Shown here piece by piece: positions 1 through 8,465 of a stretch of 32,567 nucleotides of DNA. Position 1 is the first letter of the stretch; each line of letters opens with the position of its first letter. The DNA lies in IMG/VR virus record IMGVR_UViG_3300030410_000098, positions 1-32,567 of that record, one strand, 5' to 3'. Below the pieces are notes generated by a model. The model did no database searches and was not told the DNA's origin. It saw nothing but the letters and a program-made list of their open reading frames with translations. Made by a program: the position numbers and the translations under genes. The stretch comes from a virus.

Positions 1-98
1 ATTTCCGCCTGGGACCGATTCTGGCTGTCCCGATTTTGAAACGAGAATACCGTTTTTATTAGTCGCCTGAGTGGACTTAATCGTAGTCCCACTTGTGG
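1..98. repeat. Terminal overlap, left copy
   Basis: Bases 1-98 are identical to 32469-32566; the next base differs (G at 99, A at 32567). Both copies lie in the same frame of one tail gene, so this is read as an assembly overlap of a circular or circularly permuted genome and not as a true terminal repeat. Removing one copy gives a circle of about 32,468 bp. Confidence 0.9.
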
Positions 99-1815
99 GA
101 AGAGCCGGCGTGTAGGCGGTGCCATGCGCTGAAGCAAAGGCGTAGAAAGTCGAGCCCCCGTTTCCTTGCTCTTCAAAAAGAATTTGCCCTGGAAGATCCG
201 TAGGGCCTGAGATTAGATACGCATACACCGCAGTATTTGAGGTGTATCGATTCACAATTTTAATAAGAGAGTTTACGGTATTGGCAATATTTTGCGCTGG
301 GGTACCGGAACTAAAGACCTGAAAATTTCCCGTTGCCGTATTTTCCGAATTGGCGGCGGTAAAGATGACGCCACCTACACTAATCGTATCTCCGACTTGT
401 AGTCCGTTCGGAGCGCCTACGGCTAAGAAAGTCAAAGTTAAGCGCTGCTTTGCTTTGGTATTGGCGTAAAAAGCGTAGTTTTTAAATGCGCAAAAATCTT
501 TACAAAAAGGTGGCGGATCATTGCTCTGAGAAATTCCCTGCTGACTGATGCCGGTATATAGGAATGCTCCACGCAAGGAGTCCGGAGTAATGTCAGTGAT
601 CTGAATATAGCCATTCGTAAGGTCTGTGGAATTAGGGTTTCCCTCGTAGACAAGTTGCATATCGTCTAGTGGGGTTATGCTAGAGGCCGCAGTCTGTGCA
701 GACCGATACAATTGATAAAAATATGCGGTGGTAATCCCTGCTGGGATGCTCGACGTAGCTTGGGCGTTTGAAGTGCCACCGGTATTATTTGTGATTGAAG
801 AAAATTGGGTGGGGCTACCATAGAGCAAATTCTGATTCGCGTCTTTAATTCCCCAAATCAACCGGTAGGCTACTTGTGAGCCCGCGCTGAAGGTAAGCGA
901 TACTGAGGCGCTAGCCGTAGCATTGGAGCTCATCGTAATAATAGGATCGGACGCAAAAGAGACGGCTATGGCGGTATTGGTAGCGATCGCACTTTGAGTC
1001 ATGGTGACGACGTAGGGCCCCACGCCGGAGATACTTTGGATGCGAGAGCCTGAAGGGATACCGGCGCCGGTGATAAGTTGATTATTAGAAAGTCCGGCGT
1101 TTGTTGGCACCGCGCTTAGGGCGGTAGAGCCGGCTGTAGTGCTCCCTGTAGTGATAAGCACCTGGGCACTTTGAGTGATGCTAGAAACCGTGGTGCCCGG
1201 CGAGATACCGGCGCCTAAAATAAATTGCCCGAATGAAACCGAAGCTAAGCTAGAGAGAAGGGTAAGGTTAGCCGAACCGATTGCGGTTGTTCCGGTTAGG
1301 GTTGCGGCGATATTAGTTCCTAGAAATCCACTTGCCCCAGTCAGTGCTACTTGCAGGTCGAGACCCTTCGGCACTCCGGCTTTTACGGGGGTGGCTGTAT
1401 AAGTGTCTAGCTTCCAAACTCCACTTGAGGTTGAAAAATAAAGATTTTGATTGGCTTCAAAAAACCGCGTCTGCGCTAGCGAACTATCCGGGGGTAGATA
1501 CGTTCCGGGGTAAGTATTCCATGCGCCGGCAGAATAATAAGCAAGGTTGCTATTGCTATAGCTTGCGATTTGCACGCTTTGAAAATTTACAAAATTATTT
1601 GCTCTATCGTTTGTATTGGGGAAACTTCCGGGAACGTAAGAGAAACCTCGTCTGGGTTCCGCAAGACTCTCCTGATCAATCACGATATCGTCGGCAGTAT
1701 CGAGAGCCCCATCGGGGACGCCGGTAAAATCATTGGGAGCGGTATAGAGCCCTTTAATCCTAAGGTTGACCGCTTGGGGAGATGGGGGCTGCATTATTTG
1801 TGGTTGATAGGGCAT
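1..1815 (-). CDS. Tail nozzle/hub-like protein, N-terminal 605 codons (gene crosses the circle junction)
   Basis: The frame is open from an ATG at 1815 to base 1 with no stop. It continues in the same frame at 32468 and ends at 31335, giving about 982 residues when the circle is closed. The N-terminus (MPYQPQIMQPPSPQAVNLRI) is followed by a segment of the type DDIVIDQESLAEPRRG, as in phage tail hub/nozzle proteins (P22 gp10 and T7 gp12-like, beta-propeller tail-tube proteins). The middle is Ser/Thr/Ala-rich beta-type sequence. The start overlaps the stop of the upstream adaptor gene by one base (TGATG), so translation is probably coupled; the ribosome site itself is weak. Role inferred: part of the short tail through which DNA leaves the head. 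The family call rests on recalled similarity and position; the continuity across the junction is seen directly. Confidence 0.75.
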   Translation of the reverse strand, partial: MPYQPQIMQPPSPQAVNLRIKGLYTAPNDFTGVPDGALDTADDIVIDQESLAEPRRGFSYVPGSFPNTNDRANNFVNFQSVQIASYSNSNLAYYSAGAWNTYPGTYLPPDSSLAQTRFFEANQNLYFSTSSGVWKLDTYTATPVKAGVPKGLDLQVALTGASGFLGTNIAATLTGTTAIGSANLTLLSSLASVSFGQFILGAGISPGTTVSSITQSAQVLITTGSTTAGSTALSAVPTNAGLSNNQLITGAGIPSGSRIQSISGVGPYVVTMTQSAIATNTAIAVSFASDPIITMSSNATASASVSLTFSAGSQVAYRLIWGIKDANQNLLYGSPTQFSSITNNTGGTSNAQATSSIPAGITTAYFYQLYRSAQTAASSITPLDDMQLVYEGNPNSTDLTNGYIQITDITPDSLRGAFLYTGISQQGISQSNDPPPFCKDFCAFKNYAFYANTKAKQRLTLTFLAVGAPNGLQVGDTISVGGVIFTAANSENTATGNFQVFSSGTPAQNIANTVNSLIKIVNRYTSNTAVYAYLISGPTDLPGQILFEEQGNGGSTFYAFASAHGTAYTPALPTSGTTIKSTQATNKNGILVSKSGQPESVPGGN

Positions 1816-2756
1816 CAGGTAGCTCGATACGCTCGCGAGCGACGGAAGCCGCCAATGACACCGCAATCAGGAACAATACGTTTAGGTTGGTTAGAGACTC
1901 TTGGGTTAATTAACTCAAATACGTCTTTTTCCATATCCTCTAATTTCTTTTGAGCCACCGGAATTTTATCTTTGTAGTTTTGGATTTCGTAATACTTAAC
2001 AATCGTCCGCTGAACTAAAAGCGGAATAAATTCTACCGGGAGCTGAGGAATGGGGCTTTGCCCTGCTAACGCCACCCAATCACCCACCTGGATTAGGGCG
2101 TTGCCGTAGGTATCAGTAGGGAGGTTTGCAAAGGTCAACGTAGTGGAACTAATTCCGGTGGGAACGAAATCAATAAACTTCCACCGAAAATGCGGTTGAT
2201 CGGCGATGCAATCAAAGGCTGAAGAGATTAGGAAACTTGTAGGTAGCGAAGCGAAAGTCAAAACGCCGGTGCCTTGGTTAATCGCAGTCACTTGTGATGC
2301 GCTAGCAACCGGAACTAACTTATTAGGGCGCCGCATGTGCCAGAGTCTCACTACGCCGGTAGTGGGATTGGGCTTTGCTAAGATTTGATCATTGATCAGT
2401 TCAAAAGAATAATACCCGGTAGGGGATGTGATGGTTGAGAATTGCTCATTGCTTTCAGTTCGGCAGACGGGAAAAATTTGAGTGCCCGTCACTAACTGAA
2501 TATCGTCTAGGGCAATGCCTACCGCTCTTGTGGGGATATCGTAATAGCCGTTAACGCTAGGAGCGAGATCTACATAGGTCTTATAGAAACCCTCTCTTGC
2601 CGTTCTCACCTGCCTCAAGATAGCGGTGCAGAGTTCGTCGTCTGCTAAGGAAAGTAAGTCCGCATCCTGAAAAGGTGTTTGAGAGGGCGGAATATGTCCT
2701 TTGCGTCTTATCGACGCTAGAAATTCCGTCGTCGTATAGCGATTAGCGGAGGGCAT
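1815..2756 (-). CDS. Head-tail adaptor-like structural protein, 313 aa
   Basis: The N-terminus (MPSANRYTTTEFLASIRRKG) is followed by an Ala/Leu/Glu-rich helical stretch at about residues 30-65 and then mixed beta sequence. This layout occurs in a recurrent but poorly named family of podophage structural proteins that sits next to the tail hub. Position between the acidic protein and the nozzle gene fits a connector that joins portal and tail (P22 gp4-like role, inferred). A clear ribosome site (GAGGAAAG) precedes the ATG. The stop overlaps the next start by one base. The C-terminal codons contain a perfect 12-bp palindrome (1830-1841) with no obvious role. Confidence 0.6.
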   Translation of the reverse strand: MPSANRYTTTEFLASIRRKGHIPPSQTPFQDADLLSLADDELCTAILRQVRTAREGFYKTYVDLAPSVNGYYDIPTRAVGIALDDIQLVTGTQIFPVCRTESNEQFSTITSPTGYYSFELINDQILAKPNPTTGVVRLWHMRRPNKLVPVASASQVTAINQGTGVLTFASLPTSFLISSAFDCIADQPHFRWKFIDFVPTGISSTTLTFANLPTDTYGNALIQVGDWVALAGQSPIPQLPVEFIPLLVQRTIVKYYEIQNYKDKIPVAQKKLEDMEKDVFELINPRVSNQPKRIVPDCGVIGGFRRSRAYRAT

Positions 2757-2763
2757 TCTTTCC

Positions 2764-3027
2764 TCATTTCTGCGAGAGATAGTGCTCTAAAAGCTGCTTA
2801 AGCTCGTCGTCATCGTTCCCATCGCCTTCACCTTCGCCCTCTTCGTCGTCGCCTAGAGCTGAGGCCATGCCAAGCTTTGATTTATCGTCATCCATGGAAA
2901 TGCCTAACGCTGGCTTTGCGGAAGCATCGTCACTGACCGTCACTTGTTTTAATTTGGATCCCTCGTGCTGATCCAAATCTTCTAGGATTTCGTCGAGAAT
3001 TTTATCTTTAAGGCTCATGAGATTCAT
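2764..3027 (-). CDS. Small acidic protein, 87 aa, unknown function
   Basis: The protein is strongly acidic. Its N-terminal helix (MNLMSLKDKILDEILEDLDQ) and C-terminal helix (DELKQLLEHYLSQK) flank a low-complexity Asp/Glu/Gly run at about residues 60-74. A good ribosome site (AAGGA) lies 8 bases before the ATG, and the gene fits exactly between the tail-fibre stop and the adaptor start. Small acidic proteins of this kind are common beside podophage head and tail genes and may act in assembly or bind basic partners, but no function can be assigned from sequence. A second frame covering its upstream edge (3024-3314) is a shadow of the fibre gene. Confidence 0.7.
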   Translation of the reverse strand: MNLMSLKDKILDEILEDLDQHEGSKLKQVTVSDDASAKPALGISMDDDKSKLGMASALGDDEEGEGEGDGNDDDELKQLLEHYLSQK

Positions 3028-3042
3028 TGTAGGTTTTCCTTT

Positions 3043-5421
3043 TTAAATGTCCAAGTCTGCTGCCCACTGCCATGTGTATTGATGTCCACTGGTAAATGTC
3101 CAGCCCAACAAAATTCCGCTTTGGCCGCCGTTAATTGAAGCCACGCTAACGTCTTGGCCGATCGAGATATCTCTAACCGAGCCGCTAGCGCCGGTAGCGG
3201 GGCTATAGATAACAAAAGTGGGGATTGTGGGGATTGCGCGTTTTGTCGCCTTAAAGTTAGCTTTGACTGGATATCCACTACCAGTGAATGAGGCGAACCA
3301 AGTTTCCTGTCCATTGGTATCTCCTACGCTTCCAGGGGCGTTAGCTAGGTCACCGGTTTTTTCAAAGTATCTCTGACAGGCGTTTAATTCTTGAGCCAGG
3401 GAAGGATTTTTTCTTTTGAAAGGGGCTATCGCGGCTGCCAAGTTAATATTTGCTTGCTCTACGATAAATCCATTATTTAAATCATAAGTATTGCCTGCGC
3501 TGACTGTGGTAATTCGGATACGAACTCCGATAACTCCAGCGGTTGTCATGCTAGCGCCCAATGCTTGCCCGTTAATCGCACAAGAAACAAAGGAAGCGCT
3601 ATTGACGGTGGTTAGCACCTCAGCGCCGATAAAGACGGTCGGTTTGATTTCCGTTGTTGCGTAGCAAAATTGGATACCGACTTGAGTTACGTTATTCAGC
3701 CCCTTCACTTGCACAGAAAAGGAAGCGGTTTGATTGTAGAGCGCAATCGAGTCAGCATTCTCTAGCACTTGGTAAAATTCACAGCCATTGACTTGAGCTG
3801 CGGTGGGGGCAGTCGTAATCTGAAGCTTAGCCGCGTAGACCGAACCGGTCACTGTGCCCGCCACTCGGCTCGTAGTGATTCTTCCGCCGGTGCCGAGAGC
3901 ATTCTTAATAAACCATCGGTCACAGACGTAGGTGCTTAATCCATTGCCCGCATCAAGGGCAGTAGTGTTTCTCTGCCAAATAGAAAAATCTCCGTTGTAC
4001 AAATAATTATACGAATTGGATGAGGCGGCGCTTAGCGTATTGAGCTGCACTTGAACGTCGGAGGTTGCCGTAGACAGATATCCTAACTGAGCGGCTGTGG
4101 TAGCGGATGCTACAATATTTTTACTACCATCCAAGGCTAACGCTCGGCTAGCGGTAGCTAGAGGGAGTGAGACGTTTTGTGAGCCATCAATAGCGAGTGC
4201 GATTGTGCCATTGGTTTTGAAGTTGATGGGGTTAATCCCAAGCTGAGAGAGAGAGAAACCGCCAGTAAAAAGAGCATTAGAAGTAATTCCGGAGCTAGCG
4301 CTTCCAGCGGAATTTGCGAAAATGTTTAAGTCATCTATCGAAGAGGAAATCCTTAATAGTGACTGAGCGCCGGCGTTGCTCAATCCGTTAGTGACGTTGA
4401 GTAAAGTGGTGCCTATCCAATCCTTTCGCAGCGTAGCGCCTGGGCCATTCCAGTTTATTCTATCGTTTGCGTCTGGGGAGAGAACAAGATCAGCGGAATT
4501 TGCGTTGTTGCGCCAATTAATCGTATCCGCGTTAGCGAGGCGGTGAAGCCCGGTTAGGGAGGGATTTGCGGCGCCTGATTTTAGAGCCCCATTGATAATG
4601 TGAGCTGAGGTGTTTGAGTCAGACCCTAGAGTGACGTGCCCGTCAGTGGCATAGGCTCTAATCGCGGGGCTAGAAAAAGTCGCGCCGTCGGCGATAGTTG
4701 AGGGAGTGATTTCAAAAACGTTATTTGCGGCGTATCCCGAAGCGACCTGCCAATTATAGAAACCGGAAGTCGGACTGTAATAATTAAGACGAATGGCTGC
4801 TGCGGAAGAACCATCGACGCTAGATAACTGAGCATACCCTCGATTAAGTTTGAGAACGGGATTTGAGAAAGTGGTTCCGTCTACGGTTGTAGAGGGAGTT
4901 ACTTCAAACATATCTGAGCTAGTTAATTGTGCGCCCGTCCGCCAATTATAATGCCCTGAGGCGGCTTGGTTTAAATATCTTAGTTCGCCAGCTCCTCCGC
5001 CACCGCCAGTGAGCTCTAAGCTAACGCCGGTATAGGCGATGCCTAGTTTACCGGTCATGGTTCCGCCAGAGAGCGGGAGGAATGCGCCGGCCGTTCCGAA
5101 GGTGAACTGATCAGAGGCATTGATGCCTATAGGTAAATCTAGGGTATTGGCGTTGTTTCTAAAATTGATGGTATCCGTCTTAGAAAGCCTTACGACTCCG
5201 GCCACGGCGGGATTTACTGTGACTGAGGTGAAATACTTTGAAAGAAGTCCGAAAGAGGCGCCAAAATTCAAATCACCGGTGAGAACAAAGTTCCCACCGG
5301 ATTTTTGAATAATATTATTTGTGACGGCCGTGGCCCAGTTCGTGACGTTATCGCCCCAGGTCTGATCCCCCGTATTGGGGAAACTGTAAGCAACGCCATT
5401 GATTACCAGATTGACTGCCAT
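3043..5421 (-). CDS. Tail fibre protein, 792 aa
   Basis: The N-terminus (residues about 10-65) has the tail-fibre pattern FPNTGDQTWGDNVTNWA followed by TGDLNFGASFG. LSGGTMTGKL at about 117-126 is a common fibre motif. Two imperfect tandem modules follow at about 145-193 and 208-257, each containing YNW, FE(V/I)TPST and DG(T/A)TFS(N/S)P. A second internal duplication is T(I)NFRNNAN near 84 and T(I)NWRNNAN near 305. The C-terminal half carries a domain beginning NYLYNGDFSIWQR and the phage-fibre motif LAQELNACQRYFEK, both typical of host-binding fibre tips. A ribosome site (GGAG) lies 9 bases before the ATG. Expected role: receptor binding by the virion. It shares the LGYLS/LGFVSGV...QTQ-type module with the 22662-24146 protein. 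Confidence 0.85.
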   Translation of the reverse strand: MAVNLVINGVAYSFPNTGDQTWGDNVTNWATAVTNNIIQKSGGNFVLTGDLNFGASFGLLSKYFTSVTVNPAVAGVVRLSKTDTINFRNNANTLDLPIGINASDQFTFGTAGAFLPLSGGTMTGKLGIAYTGVSLELTGGGGGAGELRYLNQAASGHYNWRTGAQLTSSDMFEVTPSTTVDGTTFSNPVLKLNRGYAQLSSVDGSSAAAIRLNYYSPTSGFYNWQVASGYAANNVFEITPSTIADGATFSSPAIRAYATDGHVTLGSDSNTSAHIINGALKSGAANPSLTGLHRLANADTINWRNNANSADLVLSPDANDRINWNGPGATLRKDWIGTTLLNVTNGLSNAGAQSLLRISSSIDDLNIFANSAGSASSGITSNALFTGGFSLSQLGINPINFKTNGTIALAIDGSQNVSLPLATASRALALDGSKNIVASATTAAQLGYLSTATSDVQVQLNTLSAASSNSYNYLYNGDFSIWQRNTTALDAGNGLSTYVCDRWFIKNALGTGGRITTSRVAGTVTGSVYAAKLQITTAPTAAQVNGCEFYQVLENADSIALYNQTASFSVQVKGLNNVTQVGIQFCYATTEIKPTVFIGAEVLTTVNSASFVSCAINGQALGASMTTAGVIGVRIRITTVSAGNTYDLNNGFIVEQANINLAAAIAPFKRKNPSLAQELNACQRYFEKTGDLANAPGSVGDTNGQETWFASFTGSGYPVKANFKATKRAIPTIPTFVIYSPATGASGSVRDISIGQDVSVASINGGQSGILLGWTFTSGHQYTWQWAADLDI

Positions 5422-5450
5422 GAATTATTACTCCGTCACTGCCTACTCGC

Positions 5451-6014
5451 CTAAGGCGCTTGGGTTCCCGAAAGCGGAACGCCGACGATCTGAAAATAAA
5501 CTCTGACCCACAAGTCACTATTGCCCAGTGTCGGATCAGTCGTCGATGCGACGAGCACTAGAGGCGCTCCCGTATCAGCGGCGTCAATCGGAGAATAGGC
5601 GTTGATAGAGGCCTGAACTACTTGATGGTTAGTTCCGCTAACTGACTGCACAAAGCCCTGAGTGAGAGCAAGACCGGGAGCTGATCCCGACCCATCCGCT
5701 TTGTACTTCAGCGAAACGCCAGCAGCGTTGAGAGCGTAAGCTACCGAGTTAAAAACTATGCTTGCCACCATGAGGTAGGGCACGAGCAAAAAACCCGCTG
5801 GCGGTGCGGGTATGATCGCAACGGGAACGCTATTTAGGGTCAATACGTTTGCCGTGGGAATTTTCACCGTACGATAGCCACCAGTAATGTGCTGCATCGA
5901 GCGATTTAAATTGGGATGAATGCCGGTCTCTTTCCAATGCTGCTGCACATCTGGAAGAGACGGATCCATAATGAAACCGTATAAGTCTGCGTTAAGTCCT
6001 ACTATGCCTGGCAT
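5451..6014 (-). CDS. Probable virion (head decoration or fibre-associated) protein, 187 aa
   Basis: The start is placed at 6014 because AAGGAG lies 7 bases upstream; an upstream in-frame start at 6032 would bury that site. After a short N-terminal region (MPGIVGLNADLYGF) the protein is mainly small hydrophobic residues in alternating beta pattern, with no transmembrane or catalytic motif. It lies directly after the major capsid gene and before the tail fibre, which suggests a capsid decoration or head-completion protein. I do not recognise a named family. The function is inferred from position and composition only. Confidence 0.65.
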   Translation of the reverse strand: MPGIVGLNADLYGFIMDPSLPDVQQHWKETGIHPNLNRSMQHITGGYRTVKIPTANVLTLNSVPVAIIPAPPAGFLLVPYLMVASIVFNSVAYALNAAGVSLKYKADGSGSAPGLALTQGFVQSVSGTNHQVVQASINAYSPIDAADTGAPLVLVASTTDPTLGNSDLWVRVYFQIVGVPLSGTQAP

Positions 6015-6079
6015 CTTTTCTCCTTTTTGCACAAAGGGCGCTCCCAGTTTCCCAGGAGCGCCGATTGGCGAAAAAACTC

Positions 6080-7321
6080 TTAGGTTATTCCAGTGTAGTT
6101 AACCGCGTGCGCTGGGCGCTCGAAGTAAACTCCCTGATCCGACATGCTTCGGATTTCCAGAGCCGTGGTGTCAGTGACGTGCACTTCCATTGGCTCATCG
6201 CTTCCGGGCATTCCAAAGGTAATATCGGTTGCGCCGACTCTGTGAACATGCTCATCCGGAACGAGCATTGCCTGTCCCTGTTTAATGAAGGGATGCGCCA
6301 TCACTTCGATATCAACCGGTCCTAACATGAATTCAACGCCTTTAACGCCGCGCTTAGTGCGCTTAGCATCAGAGTCATTGACGTAGCGTCGGAGAGCCGC
6401 CTCATCGATGCCTAGCTGAGCAAATTTCTCAGGGGCACACAGTAAGAGTCCTTTTTCGAGACCGTAATTCATGCCGAGCGCTCCGCCCTGCAAAATTGCG
6501 GTCATCGAGAGGTTTCCGTTTACGGGGTAGTTCTGAGATTTCCAGGCGTCGAAGATAGCCGCTGACACGTTAAAGAGAGTGCCAGTATTAGTGAGGATAG
6601 AGTCAAAGCCCGGGCACTCATTATATCCAGAGGCTGTGCGAGCGCCTTTGAAGTAAAGAACGTCGGCTGCTACTACAGCTCCGCTGGTACCGGTCACAGT
6701 GACGGATTTACTAGAAACGGAAATAGCGCTGATGGTCAAATCGCCGTTGTGCTGGGTTTCAGAGGAAGTGACGCCAGTCCAAGCTTCGAGGATACAATCC
6801 TTAAGACCCGCTGCCCAAATCCCGGTTGCCCAGGTGGCGGCAGTGAGAGTTAGAACGCCTGCAGCATTTCCGGAAACCGTGCCGAGACCCGTACGGCCAT
6901 ATAGCATGGAAAGTTCCAAGCGATACTGATGGGACTCTTTAAGGTTTTTGAGAACTGCACCGTAGGCCTGAGCAAATGCTTTCTTACCGGCACGCGAAGC
7001 CTTTGCGGCTGCGTCGTAAGATAAACGTGAGCGCATGTAGATTGAGAAACCTTCAACCTGCACCTGGGCAACAAAGCCCGCGATGGAAGCATTCAAGGTC
7101 TGTGGGCCCGAAGCCGCACCCGAAGAAGGAGCGTAGGTTGCGCCGTGCTCTTTTTGAAGCACTACACCGAAAATGTAGTATTGACCGAGAGACTCGGCCT
7201 CTTCAAATTTGTATCGGTCCTGGATAATGCCCCAGGTCGGAATGGCTTCAACCAATCCCGAATTCTGATACAGGTTTTTAAAATCTCCCGCTAACTGTGT
7301 AGGTCCTGACGTGGATGCCAT
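6080..7321 (-). CDS. Major capsid protein, 413 aa
   Basis: This is the expected size and position for a major capsid protein: directly after portal and scaffold. The Shine-Dalgarno (AAGGAGGGG) is the strongest in the genome and fits a highly expressed gene. The N-terminal region (about 1-110) is helix-rich with a Gln/Asn segment. A central beta-rich insertion (about 150-235) contains TLTAATWATGIW and repeated SVS/TVTGTSG strands. The C-terminal half has FMLGPVDIEVMAHPF and ends in a beta strand region. HK97-fold is presumed from synteny; the exact subfamily is not certain. No protease gene and no clear N-terminal delta domain are seen, and scaffolding is a separate gene. Confidence 0.85.
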   Translation of the reverse strand: MASTSGPTQLAGDFKNLYQNSGLVEAIPTWGIIQDRYKFEEAESLGQYYIFGVVLQKEHGATYAPSSGAASGPQTLNASIAGFVAQVQVEGFSIYMRSRLSYDAAAKASRAGKKAFAQAYGAVLKNLKESHQYRLELSMLYGRTGLGTVSGNAAGVLTLTAATWATGIWAAGLKDCILEAWTGVTSSETQHNGDLTISAISVSSKSVTVTGTSGAVVAADVLYFKGARTASGYNECPGFDSILTNTGTLFNVSAAIFDAWKSQNYPVNGNLSMTAILQGGALGMNYGLEKGLLLCAPEKFAQLGIDEAALRRYVNDSDAKRTKRGVKGVEFMLGPVDIEVMAHPFIKQGQAMLVPDEHVHRVGATDITFGMPGSDEPMEVHVTDTTALEIRSMSDQGVYFERPAHAVNYTGIT

Positions 7322-7522
7322 GGATACCCCTCCTTAAAAGACAAAATGGTTAAACGTCATTTATTTGACGCTTTTTAAATAAGTTTTTCCGATGAATCGG
7401 GGCGCTTATTTTGCCGGCTTGTCTTTTTCGGGTATCTGTCCAAGGCTTAAAAGCTTGTTGGGAGAATCCTACTTTTGAGGCTCGTTAGAAATCGCGTTGC
7501 CCTTACCCTTTGGAAGGGTAAA
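7322..7522 (-). other. Scaffold-capsid intergenic leader with hairpins
   Basis: These 200 bases carry no gene. A perfect 8-bp inverted repeat (TTACCCTT / AAGGGTAA, 7503-7510 and 7514-7521, 3-base loop) lies immediately after the scaffold stop but is not followed by a T-run on the minus strand, so it is not a standard terminator. Further short inverted repeats are CCGAT-GA-ATCGG and CGTCA-N6-TGACG before the capsid ribosome site. The leader may carry a promoter or an RNA-processing site that uncouples capsid expression from scaffold; I could not find a convincing -35/-10 pair. Confidence 0.5.
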
Positions 7523-8443
7523 CTATTTCTTCGTCCGTCTCAATTCATTAAAATATTTGTCAACGTCTCTCATCGACCGGCTGCCCGTTGGTTTTGCATT
7601 GCCCGAATTGGGAGAAAGCGACCCGCTCTGAGTGGCCGGCTGAAAGCGTGCCTTAAGCTTTTCCATATCGAAGGTGCGTAGTTTCTTAATCAGTTCGTCC
7701 CCTAGCATCTCTACCAATTGTTGGGGAGTAGCTGTGGAAGTGAGAGATGCGACAATAGAATTTCTTTCGTCTTTCACCTGCTGCACGATGACTTCAGGGG
7801 GAGCATCGTAGCCATTTTTGATATTTTGTTTCATCCAAAAAGCCACACGGTTTGCGGTAAACCGTGTCTTAGGAAGTCCCGAGGTATCTAAGATAGAAAC
7901 AATCTCCTCTTGTACCGATTGGCGCGTTTGAGAATCAAGGTGCTCTTGGGCCGATGTTTTCTCTTGCTCTTCGCGTTGAGATTTTTCTTTCTTATATTGC
8001 TCGGCCTCTTTCTTCCACTGAGCGGCCTCTCGTTGTTCCTTAGTCATCATTTCAGGATCAATAAAATTCTCTTTGTACCAAGATTCAAAGCGGGTCCGGA
8101 TTTGATCTTTCGAGAGTCCTAGTTCCGGGTCCATCAAGGCGGACATAGCGTCCGTCTGGGCTTTTTGTTTCCAGTCGGCAAACTTTTTTTCGGTCTGCGA
8201 GGCCTTTTGAAATTTCTCGTGAGCGCCGTCGGCTAAGATGGCCTTACTGCGTAATTCATCGAGAGTGTATTTGCGGATTTGACCGTTTACCTTTACCTCG
8301 AAGAGTTCGGGGGGAAGAGCCTTTGCATCTACTTGCGGTGCGCCGGTTGATCCGGTTTGTTGGGTTGCCGGTTGCCCGGTAGCTGCTGTCTGTCCGGGAA
8401 CGCCCGGAACGGCTGCTGGTGCAGCTCCTTGTACTTCGCTCAT
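7523..8443 (-). CDS. Capsid scaffolding protein, 306 aa
   Basis: The gene lies between portal and major capsid. The N-terminus is a low-complexity Ala/Gly/Pro/Gln run (residues about 6-37). It is followed by a segment FEVKVNGQIRKYTLDEL, seen in many phage scaffold proteins, and a long highly charged Lys/Glu/Gln coiled-coil region (about 80-170). The C-terminus is basic (LRRTKK), as expected for a scaffold that docks on the coat protein. The ribosome site is AGGAAGG six bases before ATG. It should be present in the prohead and lost or cleaved on maturation. Confidence 0.8.
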   Translation of the reverse strand: MSEVQGAAPAAVPGVPGQTAATGQPATQQTGSTGAPQVDAKALPPELFEVKVNGQIRKYTLDELRSKAILADGAHEKFQKASQTEKKFADWKQKAQTDAMSALMDPELGLSKDQIRTRFESWYKENFIDPEMMTKEQREAAQWKKEAEQYKKEKSQREEQEKTSAQEHLDSQTRQSVQEEIVSILDTSGLPKTRFTANRVAFWMKQNIKNGYDAPPEVIVQQVKDERNSIVASLTSTATPQQLVEMLGDELIKKLRTFDMEKLKARFQPATQSGSLSPNSGNAKPTGSRSMRDVDKYFNELRRTKK

Positions 8444-8465
8444 TATTACCTTCCTCTTTTAAAAA

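Noticed and set aside
1-98. True direct terminal repeat of a linear genome
   Set aside because: The repeat lies in the middle of one gene and has a size typical of an assembly overlap; no sign of a packaging boundary.
1830-1841. Perfect 12-bp palindrome CGCTCGCGAGCG
   Set aside because: It lies inside coding sequence of the adaptor gene without promoter or partner site; probably chance or codon-driven.
1175-1953. Plus-strand frames opposite the tail hub and adaptor genes
   Set aside because: The minus frame is continuous across 1815 to 1 and continues over the circle junction; the plus frames are antisense shadows.
3024-3314. 96-residue minus frame overlapping the tail-fibre 3' end
   Set aside because: It lies in another frame of a strong gene, lacks a ribosome site and has no motif; shadow.
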